This document shows, piece after piece, positions 1 to 5,154 of a DNA stretch of 5,305 bases (its first letter is position 1; each line of letters opens with the position of its first letter). Under the pieces are notes generated by a model. It did no database searches and had not been told where the DNA came from. It was given only the letters and a program-made list of their open reading frames with translations. The translations under genes were made by a program, and so were the position numbers. Source of the stretch: Nanobdellota archaeon (lineage in GTDB: Archaea; Nanobdellota; Nanobdellia; Woesearchaeales; BS150m-G63); the NCBI GenBank assembly GCA_023137655.1, contig JAGLOT010000052.1, forward strand, positions 1 to 5,305, written 5' to 3'.

Positions 1-1
1 G

Positions 2-157
2 AAAGGAATTATTATTAAAAGTCATAGTATGAAAGGTGTTTCTGAAGAAGCTCCTGAGGCATATAAGGAAGCTGAGAAAGTTGTTAATGTTATGCATGAG
101 GCAGATATTGCAAGGAAAGTTGTAATGGTTAGGCCCTTGATTTGCATTAAAGGGTGA
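2..157 (+). CDS. rtcB: RtcB family RNA ligase, C-terminal fragment (5' end outside window)
   Basis: The last 51 codons of a gene entering from the left, read in the frame that begins at base 2 and ends with TGA at 155-157. RtcB is the GTP- and Mn-dependent ligase that joins RNA 2',3'-cyclic-phosphate (or 3'-phosphate) ends to 5'-OH ends in archaeal tRNA splicing and RNA repair. The fragment has the family's C-terminal signature: SMKGVSEEAPEAYK, then a helix ending ARKVVMVRP, and a final Ile-Lys-Gly. The penultimate Lys and the Tyr 30 residues before the end correspond to Lys480 and Tyr451 of the 481-residue Pyrococcus enzyme, which from memory contact the guanine of bound GMP. The metal-binding Cys and His residues lie upstream of the window. 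The next gene starts 4 nt after the stop, so the two are probably co-transcribed. The identification rests on the conserved tail alone but is strong. Confidence 0.93.
   Translation, partial: KGIIIKSHSMKGVSEEAPEAYKEAEKVVNVMHEADIARKVVMVRPLICIKG
153..157 (+). promoter_or_regulatory. Shine-Dalgarno of the nucleotidyltransferase gene, inside the rtcB stop region
   Basis: GGTGA, within GGGTGAT at 152-158, matches the archaeal anti-SD complement and sits 4 nt before the ATG at 162. It overlaps the last Gly codon and TGA stop of rtcB. This supports the ATG at 162 as the start and suggests translational coupling to rtcB. Confidence 0.7.
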
Positions 158-161
158 TAAA

Positions 162-881
162 ATGGTAAGTAAACAAATTTTGAAATTAGTCAAAGAATAT
201 TGCAAGGAATTTATTGACAAAGATAAACCAGAACTTATTTTATTGACAGGTTCAGCTAATTTTATTTCAAATCCTGAAGATATAGATTTATGTGTTGTTG
301 GAAAGTATGCAAAAAAAGATATTAAGATTTATTCTGATTTTAAAGCCATAACAAAATATTCAAAAGAATTTCAAAGTAATAAGTTTGAGATAGAGTACTT
401 AGATTGGAGTTTAATCAAAAGAGATTTGAAAAGATTTAGTTTCCACAATTGGCATTTGAGAAATGCAACAATTATTTATGATAAAAATAATAAGTTTAAA
501 GAATTAAAAATGAAATTATGTTTCTCAAAATCTGAACGAAAGGCAAAGATGTTTGCATTATTTGAACAAGCTTATGATTATCTTAATGATGCTAAAAGTT
601 CAAAAAGAATACATCATGCAACTACGAAGAAAATGCTTCAATATAAATCCTTGAGCAGTATGATTGATTTAGTTTATTTGATAAATAATAAATTTATTCC
701 TTCTGATAAGTGGAAGATATATTTTCTAAAGGATGTAGATTATAAGCCAGTTCATCTTACAGAAAAAAGATTATCCAATCTTAAATTAACAGATATGGAA
801 AGATTATTAGATTCTATAGAAAGAGTTTTGATTAAAAAGAGACTTTTGAGTAAATCAGATTTTAAGATTATTAAAGGATAA
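162..881 (+). CDS. Nucleotidyltransferase-fold protein of unknown substrate
   Basis: A 239-aa protein with the core signature of the DNA polymerase beta-type nucleotidyltransferase fold. Gly30-Ser31 is followed eight residues later by Asp40-Ile-Asp42, as in G[S/G]-x(8-13)-DhDh, and an acidic strand (Glu76-Ile-Glu78) could give the third metal ligand. After about residue 95 the protein is helical and basic. The segment around 128-190, with an LFEQAYDYL helix and INNKFIPSDKWK, resembles the C-terminal domain of DUF4037-type nucleotidyltransferases. That subfamily call is from memory and less sure. Proteins of this fold transfer NMP to RNA ends, proteins or small molecules, and the substrate cannot be read from the sequence. 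The gene follows rtcB by 4 nt with its own SD, so a role in RNA-end metabolism is a fair guess but only a guess. A minimal MNT-type antitoxin is less likely because the protein is long and no HEPN partner is adjacent. Its last 11 bases overlap the oppositely oriented toxin gene. Confidence 0.75.
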   Translation: MVSKQILKLVKEYCKEFIDKDKPELILLTGSANFISNPEDIDLCVVGKYAKKDIKIYSDFKAITKYSKEFQSNKFEIEYLDWSLIKRDLKRFSFHNWHLRNATIIYDKNNKFKELKMKLCFSKSERKAKMFALFEQAYDYLNDAKSSKRIHHATTKKMLQYKSLSSMIDLVYLINNKFIPSDKWKIYFLKDVDYKPVHLTEKRLSNLKLTDMERLLDSIERVLIKKRLLSKSDFKIIKG

Positions 882-1140
882 AGTTATATGCATTGTCATG
901 ATGTGTAAAGGATATAAAGATAACTTTATTATTTTTTATTTGAAATTTTAGAATAAAGCTTTTCATAATGTGTGTTCTCCTTTCACCAAATAAACTATAT
1001 TTTAATGGTTTATAATGCCCAGGATTGTCAAGGATTTGTTTCATTTTCTTTTTTAGAATAAATTCTAATTTTTTATTTTTCTTAGATGCTTTTTTAATTT
1101 CAGCAAGGCAAGAAGGAGTTATCTCTAATGAATACTTCAT
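871..1140 (-). CDS. relE: RelE/ParE-type toxin (probable ribosome-dependent mRNA endonuclease)
   Basis: An 89-aa basic protein with the RelE-fold order of a helical N-terminus followed by a C-terminal beta sheet. Landmarks typical of archaeal RelE proteins are DNPGHYKPLKYSLFGERR (38-55), His57 within THIMKSF, and a final THHDNAY motif (79-85). Arg54, Arg55, His57, His80, His81 and Tyr85 are the plausible catalytic or RNA-binding residues. RelE toxins cut mRNA on the ribosome, are kept inactive by the cognate antitoxin, and can slow growth when released. The length is normal and no frameshift or loss of the conserved tail is visible, so the toxin appears intact. The ATG overlaps the antitoxin TGA (ATGA, 1137-1140) with no good SD, suggesting translation coupled to the antitoxin. 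The 3' end overlaps the convergent nucleotidyltransferase gene by 11 nt. Confidence 0.88.
   Translation of the reverse strand: MKYSLEITPSCLAEIKKASKKNKKLEFILKKKMKQILDNPGHYKPLKYSLFGERRTHIMKSFILKFQIKNNKVIFISFTHHDNAYNFIL
914..940 (+). terminator. Possible terminator of the rtcB-nucleotidyltransferase operon
   Basis: ATAAAG (914-919) and CTTTAT (924-929) form a 6-bp hairpin with an ATAA loop, followed directly by a T-rich tract TATTATTTTTTATTT. It begins 33 nt after the nucleotidyltransferase stop on the same strand. Archaeal termination depends mainly on T-runs, so the tract matters more than the stem. The signal lies within the antisense of the toxin coding region, where AT-richness could create it by chance. 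Confidence 0.3.
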
Positions 1141-1433
1141 TTTATCTTTTTAAATAGTTCATCAACAGAATTAAATCTTATACCTTTTTCTTTTCTAATT
1201 TTCTGAAGTTTTTTAATATAAGAGGGCTTAAGTGGGAGTTCATCAACAGGATGCCAATCAACTTTTTCACAGAATTCATTATCTTTATCAGAAACTTTTC
1301 TGGTTTTCATAAACTTTTCAAATATTAATTTTTTCATTGCTTCTTCTTTGGATATTTCGCTCCAATTTACCCAAGAAAACCTTTTTAATTCAGCCCTTAA
1401 GTTTTCATCTATTGGCATTGTTATTGAAACCAT
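1137..1433 (-). CDS. RelE-associated antitoxin with ribbon-helix-helix N-terminus
   Basis: A 98-aa protein encoded just upstream of the toxin and overlapping it by 4 nt, the standard antitoxin-toxin order. Residues 1-36 fit a ribbon-helix-helix DNA-binding domain: a short strand (VSITMPID), a helix (ENLRAELKRF), a turn, and a second helix beginning VNWSEIS, as in archaeal CopG/VapB-like antitoxins. Residues 59-98, starting DWHPVDELPLK and ending in SVDELFKKIK, resemble the tail of archaeal RelE-partner antitoxins and probably wrap the toxin. The ATG at 1433 shares its A with the TAA stop of the small upstream RHH gene (TAATG). An AAAGGA Shine-Dalgarno at 1446-1441 lies 7 nt before it, which supports this start. 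The protein is expected to neutralise the toxin and to repress the operon through its RHH domain. Confidence 0.85.
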   Translation of the reverse strand: MVSITMPIDENLRAELKRFSWVNWSEISKEEAMKKLIFEKFMKTRKVSDKDNEFCEKVDWHPVDELPLKPSYIKKLQKIRKEKGIRFNSVDELFKKIK

Positions 1434-1588
1434 TATATTTTCCTTTGATTTTTTAATATTTCAAATTTTTTCAATTCTTCAAGTCTTACAATTAATCTTT
1501 TCTTTAGATATTCAGTTAAGTTAATCTCTGGAAACTCGCTAAATTCTTGTTTTAATTCTCTTGGAATTGATATTGTAAATGTTGCCAT
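1433..1588 (-). CDS. Small ribbon-helix-helix protein, first gene of the toxin-antitoxin operon
   Basis: A 51-aa reading frame from ATG (1588-1586) to TAA (1435-1433), easily missed because of its size. It begins MATFTISIPRELKQEF, continues SEFPEINLTEYLKKRL, and ends in a charged helix. This is the RHH pattern of a beta strand with alternating residues, helix A, a turn and helix B. It resembles the N-terminal 36 residues of the next gene (SITMPIDENL...VNWSEIS...), so the two are probably paralogous. It lacks any counterpart of the antitoxin's toxin-binding tail. The gene ends in a TAATG overlap with the antitoxin and starts about 12 nt after the predicted transcription start, with no SD, so it is first on the mRNA. 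It is probably an autorepressor for the operon. A shortened remnant of a duplicated antitoxin is also possible. Coding potential is supported by motif and context only. Confidence 0.75.
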   Translation of the reverse strand: MATFTISIPRELKQEFSEFPEINLTEYLKKRLIVRLEELKKFEILKNQRKI

Positions 1589-1596
1589 TTTAATTT

Positions 1597-1640
1597 GTTT
1601 ATATACAAAATTTAGTGTATATACTTAAATGTTTCTTTTT
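1597..1640 (-). promoter_or_regulatory. Promoter and candidate operator of the toxin-antitoxin operon
   Basis: Read on the minus strand, a purine-rich BRE-like stretch (1640-1630) precedes a TATA element TTTAAGTATA (1629-1620). Initiation about 25 nt on gives a start near 1600 and a leader of roughly 12 nt before the ATG at 1588. The TATA element overlaps GTATATAC (1617-1624), itself a palindrome. A second TATATAC lies at 1600-1606, 18 bp away, close to the predicted start site. Two such half-sites are what a tetramer of RHH dimers would need to block both TBP binding and initiation, so autoregulation is likely. This is inferred from position and symmetry. Confidence 0.6.
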
Positions 1641-1670
1641 TGGCAACTGATTTGAAGTATATTCTGAGTT

Positions 1671-1746
1671 TAATAAATTTTTAGTAAGAAATTCCGGAAA
1701 ATTTTCAAGATTATTAAATATTCAATATTTTTCTAAAAATTTGTTA
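1671..1746. repeat. Nested inverted repeats in the divergent intergenic region
   Basis: The 197-bp gap between the divergent TA operon and the helicase gene (1589-1785) holds no gene. Besides the two promoters it contains a 14-bp outer inverted repeat, TAATAAATTTTTAG (1671-1684) against CTAAAAATTTGTTA (1733-1746), with one T·G position and ten uninterrupted pairs next to the loop. Inside lie the palindromes TTCCGGAA (1692-1699), GAAAATTTTC (1697-1706) and AAATATTCAATATTT (1716-1730). The block ends about 10 bp upstream of the helicase TATA box. It could be an operator cluster or a cruciform-forming element. Extreme AT content makes chance symmetry fairly likely. Confidence 0.45.
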
Positions 1747-1765
1747 AAACATAACCATTATAAAT
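1746..1765 (+). promoter_or_regulatory. Helicase promoter, predicted leaderless transcript
   Basis: TTATAAAT at 1758-1765 is preceded by an A-rich BRE-like segment (AAAACATAACC). Its centre is about 25 bp before the ATG at 1786, so transcription should begin at or within a base or two of the start codon. No Shine-Dalgarno is present. This matches the leaderless arrangement common in archaea. Confidence 0.65.
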
Positions 1766-1785
1766 TGCCCTGAAATTGAAATGCT

Positions 1786-3891
1786 ATGGCTGATAAATTA
1801 GATTATATTTTTGTATTAAAAGCATTAAGGGATATACCCTTTGGTGTGGGTAAAAAGTTATTGATTAATTATTTACAAGGTAAAACAGGTCATGAGTCCA
1901 TACTTAAAAATAAATTAAATAAATTAAATTCTTTTGGTAGTTTGGCTTATGATGACGAAGAACTTGGAAGATTAATTAGTAATTTAATTCTAAATCATTT
2001 GATAAAACAAGTACCAATCCAAGGTAATAGATTTTGGAAAGTTATGGAACTTAGTAAAGAAGGTCATGAAGAAATAAATAATCCTAAATTGTATAAGAAG
2101 AAGATATCCTATAATATGGGATCCAAGACCACGGAGATTACAGAACAAGATAGACAATTGTTTACGGCATTTGGTAGTTTTTTGAATAAATATAATGATG
2201 AACAGAAAAAGGCCATTATTTGTAATAAGAATCATATTTTGTGTATAGCAGGTGCAGGATCTGGTAAGACTACAGTTTTAACCAAGAAGATTGAGTTTTT
2301 AGTTAATTATCAATCTGTAAATCCTAGAAAAATCCTTGCAATTACATTTACTCGAAAGGCAAAACAAGAGATGCAACATCGTTTGGAAAACTTTGATGAT
2401 GTAGCTATTGAAACTTTTAATTCTTTTTGTGAGAAAGTTTTGAAAAGATATAATGATTTGATATATGATCGTCAGGTAATTATGATAAATTATAGGGATA
2501 AAATAAACATAATTAGGAGTGCGTTATCTAATCTTGGAATTAACATGGATTCTGCAATTAATCAATACTTTTCCATGAACCAGAAAAGAGGGAAAACTCA
2601 AGAACAATTGGCTAATATTTTTATGAATGATTGTTTTTTTGTGAGGGATTATTTAAAATCTAAAGAACAAAGCTCAGAGGATTTTGATACTAGTAATGCT
2701 GCAGCTAAATTAGTTTTTAGTGTTGGAAATTATATTGATGGCTATATGAAAAAACATGGTAAGAGAGATTTTACTGACCAAGTTATTGATACAATCAAGT
2801 TATTTGAAGAGAATGAAGAATTAATTCCTCAATATGATTACATCTTAGTTGATGAGTATCAAGATATTAATCCGTCACAAATAAAATTAATTGAATTATT
2901 GAATTCTGATTTTTTATTTTGTGTAGGGGATCCAAGGCAATCAATTTTTGGATGGCGAGGATCAAGTGTAAATTATATTTTGGATTTTGATAAGAAATAT
3001 CCTGGTGCTGAGACTATAACTTTAACAAAAAATTATCGTTCAAATAAACATATAGTGGATTTAATTAATAAGTCCATTACAGAGATGGGTCTTTTAGATC
3101 TCGAATCTACTTTTGATGGTGAGAAAAATGTTAATCTTTTAGGTTTTAAATCTGAAGGAAATGAATTGAATTTTGTGATTGATAAAATTACTAATTCTGA
3201 ATTACCAAGGGAAGAGATTTTTGTTCTTGCAAGAACTAATAGGCAATTAGCAGAATTATCTAATCAATTAAAGTTGGTGGGGATTAAACACATTGTTAAA
3301 AGTGACGAAATACGTCGGACTACTTCGGTGAAAAAAGGAGAAATAACTTTGGCCACTATACATGCAATTAAGGGTCTTGAAGCAGAAATGGTTTTTGTCA
3401 TTGGTTGTACTTCTTTAAATTTTCCTTGCAGGGGAAGTGAGCATCCAGTAATTGATATGATTAAGATAAATGAATATGATAAGGAAGAAGAGGAAAAAAG
3501 ATTGTTTTATGTGGCCATGAGTCGAGCTAAAAATCATTTATTTTTAACATATTATGGAAAGAAGCATACACATTTTATTAGTGATAGCATGTTAGATTTA
3601 ATTGAGAAAGATTCAATCAAAGTTAGTGCAAATGATTCAAAATCATTGGGTAAAAATAATAAGTGTAAAGGTGCTTCAGGTAATTTACATAATAGATTAA
3701 AAGAATGGAGATATGATATTAGTTTAGATTTGGGGGTTCCTGCATTTATGATTATGCATGATAAAACATTGATTGATTTGGTTCAAAATACGCCTTCAAC
3801 TAAACAAGAGTTAGAATCTATTCATGGTATGGGCCCTACAAAGATAATGAAATATGGTGATGAGTTACTTGATTTGATAAATAATATTTAG
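1786..3891 (+). CDS. SF1A UvrD/Rep-type DNA helicase with N-terminal RQC-like and C-terminal HRDC domains
   Basis: A 701-aa ATP-dependent helicase, expected to translocate 3'-5' on single-stranded DNA. Residues about 5-100 look like an RQC winged helix: FGVGKKLLINYLQGK at 19-33, helix pairs, and KVMELSKEG near 85-93. The motor follows with a Q-motif Gln140, Walker A AGAGSGKTT (155-163), motif Ia around 185-196, Walker B VDEYQD (355-360), motif III VGDPRQSIFGWRG (380-392), motif IV NYRS (416-419), motif V TIHAIKGLE (524-532) and motif VI VAMSRA (576-581). All key ATPase residues are present. A 1B-like segment fills about 215-330. The 2B subdomain, normally some 170 residues before motif V, is essentially missing. 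Residues about 632-701, with an IHGMGPTKIMKYG helix-hairpin-like turn, match HRDC. RQC and HRDC are characteristic of RecQ, so this protein carries RecQ accessory modules on a UvrD motor. A likely role is DNA repair or handling of branched DNA. An in-frame TGA at 1777-1779 fixes the ATG at 1786. The gene is flanked by its own promoter and a tRNA promoter, so it is probably monocistronic. Confidence 0.92.
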   Translation: MADKLDYIFVLKALRDIPFGVGKKLLINYLQGKTGHESILKNKLNKLNSFGSLAYDDEELGRLISNLILNHLIKQVPIQGNRFWKVMELSKEGHEEINNPKLYKKKISYNMGSKTTEITEQDRQLFTAFGSFLNKYNDEQKKAIICNKNHILCIAGAGSGKTTVLTKKIEFLVNYQSVNPRKILAITFTRKAKQEMQHRLENFDDVAIETFNSFCEKVLKRYNDLIYDRQVIMINYRDKINIIRSALSNLGINMDSAINQYFSMNQKRGKTQEQLANIFMNDCFFVRDYLKSKEQSSEDFDTSNAAAKLVFSVGNYIDGYMKKHGKRDFTDQVIDTIKLFEENEELIPQYDYILVDEYQDINPSQIKLIELLNSDFLFCVGDPRQSIFGWRGSSVNYILDFDKKYPGAETITLTKNYRSNKHIVDLINKSITEMGLLDLESTFDGEKNVNLLGFKSEGNELNFVIDKITNSELPREEIFVLARTNRQLAELSNQLKLVGIKHIVKSDEIRRTTSVKKGEITLATIHAIKGLEAEMVFVIGCTSLNFPCRGSEHPVIDMIKINEYDKEEEEKRLFYVAMSRAKNHLFLTYYGKKHTHFISDSMLDLIEKDSIKVSANDSKSLGKNNKCKGASGNLHNRLKEWRYDISLDLGVPAFMIMHDKTLIDLVQNTPSTKQELESIHGMGPTKIMKYGDELLDLINNI

Positions 3892-3910
3892 TTTTGAATG
3901 ATAATAATAG

Positions 3911-3928
3911 TCGAAAAGTATTTAAATA
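3911..3928 (+). promoter_or_regulatory. tRNA-Val promoter (BRE + TATA)
   Basis: CGAAAAGTATTTAAATA contains a purine-rich BRE followed by TTTAAATA at 3921-3928. The TATA centre is about 28 bp before the tRNA 5' end, placing the start a few bases upstream of the mature RNA. It lies 20 bp past the helicase stop codon. It is the clearest promoter in the window. Confidence 0.75.
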
Positions 3929-3952
3929 AATCATTCGTTTGTTCTCTTATAA

Positions 3953-4025
3953 GGGCCTATGGTCTAGTGGCTATGACGTCCGCTTGACTTGCGGGAGATC
4001 CCCGGTTCGAGTCCGGGTAGGCCCA
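3953..4025 (+). tRNA. tRNA-Val (anticodon GAC)
   Basis: A full cloverleaf can be folded by eye. It has a perfect 7-bp acceptor stem GGGCCTA/TAGGCCC, a D arm with GTC/GAC pairing and a U·U at 13-22, and an anticodon stem TCCGC/GCGGG (3979-3983 and 3991-3995). The loop is TTGACTT, the variable loop AGATC, the T stem CCCGG/CCGGG and the T loop TTCGAGT. The anticodon GAC lies at 3986-3988 and reads GUC/GUU valine codons. The discriminator is A at 4025, and CCA is not encoded. There is no intron. Position 37 is T rather than the usual purine, which is odd for this position. No poly-T terminator follows, so the primary transcript may continue into the downstream gene. Confidence 0.95.
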
Positions 4026-4028
4026 TAC

Positions 4029-4056
4029 CCTACAGTTTCGTCTGTAGGCTACGAAA
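4029..4056 (+). other. Hairpin with two mutually exclusive pairings behind the tRNA
   Basis: Three bases after the tRNA, CCTACAG (4029-4035) and CTGTAGG (4042-4048) form a perfect 7-bp stem closed by the 6-nt loop TTTCGT. The whole loop is complementary to ACGAAA at 4051-4056. The loop could therefore pair downstream as a pseudoknot, although the 2-nt linker is very short for that, or form a competing 6-bp hairpin. No known RNA family was recognised. It may influence tRNA 3' processing or read-through into the next gene. Confidence 0.5.
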
Positions 4057-4089
4057 TTAGTATAGGGCACTCATTTCATTCGACCCTAT
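4051..4089 (+). promoter_or_regulatory. Candidate promoter or operator before the membrane protein gene
   Basis: CGAAA followed by TTAGTATA (4057-4064) is a weak BRE/TATA match that would start RNA near 4086, giving a leader of about 25 nt that includes the SD. The inverted repeat ATAGGG (4062-4067) / CCCTAT (4084-4089) brackets the stretch from that TATA box to the start site, as an operator might. In RNA it would form a 6-bp stem with a 16-nt loop, and an upstream CCCTA at 4028-4032 could compete for the same TAGGG. DNA and RNA explanations cannot be separated by eye. Confidence 0.35.
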
Positions 4090-4099
4090 CCCATAAAAA

Positions 4100-4104
4100 G
4101 AGGT
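4100..4104 (+). promoter_or_regulatory. Shine-Dalgarno that selects the GTG start at 4111
   Basis: GAGGT lies 6 nt before GTG at 4111. The open frame continues upstream to a TAG at 4063-4065 but has no ATG, GTG or TTG there, so this SD and GTG define the start. Confidence 0.65.
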
Positions 4105-4110
4105 TCAAAA

Positions 4111-5154
4111 GTGAAAAAACAATTCCCAATAATACTATTTATTGTTATAGTTATTTTAGCGTTTCTTGTTATTCAACCCTTTATTAAATCCTTATTATTT
4201 GCAGCAATTTTAGCCTATGTTTTCTACCCAGTTAAAACATTATTTAAGAAGAAAATAAAAAATAAAAACTTAACTGCAACTATCATTACGATTATAATTT
4301 TATTATTGGCAATTATTCCATCTGCTTTTGTTGCACAATCATTGGTAAAAGAATCATATTCAACTTATCTTTTTGCTAAACAAAGATTATTAAATTCAAA
4401 TGTTTGTGAAAGTGGTGAAGGATTTATCTGTAATCAATGGAATAATTTTGAACAAAATGTTCTTGAAACAGAGATGAATCAATATATTAAATCTGGTTTA
4501 GAAAGCTTTTCGTCAAAAGCCATAACTGGAATTTATGATTTTATTAAAGGCATAGCTGAAAGTATGATGCAGATATTCATGTTTGTAATCTTGTTATTTT
4601 TCCTATTAAGGGATGGAGATGTTTTAATGAATAAAATATATAATTTAATTCCATTCAAGAAAAAAGATAGGGATGAAACAATAAAAGAAGTTTCAAATAT
4701 GTTGTATGCTGTGGTTTATGGTTCTATTATGATTGCCTTAATTCAAGGGGCCTTAGCATTTATTGGATTTTGGTTATTTGGAATAAGCAATCCTTTTTTG
4801 TGGGGATTAATAGTTGTATTTGCAGCATTTGTTCCATTTTTAGGTGCAACACTTGCTTGGTTACCTATAACCTTAATCAATTTAGGTGATGCAGTACTTG
4901 GTGGAGAAAAAACAGCAATTTGGAAAGGGGTATTTTTATTCTTATATTGTTTAGTTATTGTATCTGGTATTGATGATGTTTTAAAGCCTAAGATAATTGG
5001 GCAAAGAAGTAAATTACATCCAGCATTAGTATTTTTAGGAGTAATTGGCGGATTATATTTAATGGGTCCAATAGGTGTTTTTATTGGTCCTGTAATTATG
5101 GCACTCTTTGTAGTGTTTATTAAAATTTATGAAAAAGGTGTGGTTAAAAAATGA
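4111..5154 (+). CDS. AI-2E / PerM-family integral membrane transporter
   Basis: A 347-aa polytopic membrane protein. Hydrophobic segments lie at about 5-24, 27-40, 56-75, 150-167, 199-223, 228-257, 270-286 and 304-338. Family landmarks are FVILLFFLLRDGD (158-170), the FVPFLGATLAWLP stretch (240-252) and the signature GIDDVLKPKIIGQRSKLHP (286-304), followed by a Gly-rich GGLYLMGPIGVFIGPV region (313-328). Characterised bacterial members export autoinducer-2 or act as Na+/H+ antiporters, and no substrate can be assigned here. A soluble segment at about 80-140 contains Cys99 and Cys107 and could form a disulfide if it faces outside. Length is normal for the family. The start is GTG with an SD at 4100-4104. 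The TGA overlaps the next gene's ATG by 4 nt, so they are translationally coupled. Transcription may come from the tRNA promoter, a weak promoter at 4051-4064, or both. Confidence 0.9.
   Translation: MKKQFPIILFIVIVILAFLVIQPFIKSLLFAAILAYVFYPVKTLFKKKIKNKNLTATIITIIILLLAIIPSAFVAQSLVKESYSTYLFAKQRLLNSNVCESGEGFICNQWNNFEQNVLETEMNQYIKSGLESFSSKAITGIYDFIKGIAESMMQIFMFVILLFFLLRDGDVLMNKIYNLIPFKKKDRDETIKEVSNMLYAVVYGSIMIALIQGALAFIGFWLFGISNPFLWGLIVVFAAFVPFLGATLAWLPITLINLGDAVLGGEKTAIWKGVFLFLYCLVIVSGIDDVLKPKIIGQRSKLHPALVFLGVIGGLYLMGPIGVFIGPVIMALFVVFIKIYEKGVVKK

Noticed and set aside
833..841. Terminator for the minus-strand TA operon
   Set aside because: Only a run of five T on the minus strand with no clear stem. 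Such runs are common at this base composition.
1990..2235. 81-aa minus-strand open frame
   Set aside because: It lies wholly antisense to the helicase RQC and Q-motif region. It reflects AT-rich codon bias, with no SD, promoter or motif.
4001..4025. tRNA 3' end as an integration (att) site
   Set aside because: I found no second copy of the T-arm and acceptor segment in the window and no integrase, so nothing supports an integrated element.
4026..4092. Second, degenerate tRNA or C/D box RNA behind tRNA-Val
   Set aside because: No T-loop consensus with a matching acceptor stem and no RUGAUGA/CUGA box pair. The pairings do not form a cloverleaf.
3939..4187. 82-aa plus-strand open frame across the tRNA
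   Set aside because: It runs straight through the complete tRNA-Val and into the membrane protein gene in another frame. The peptide has no recognisable pattern.
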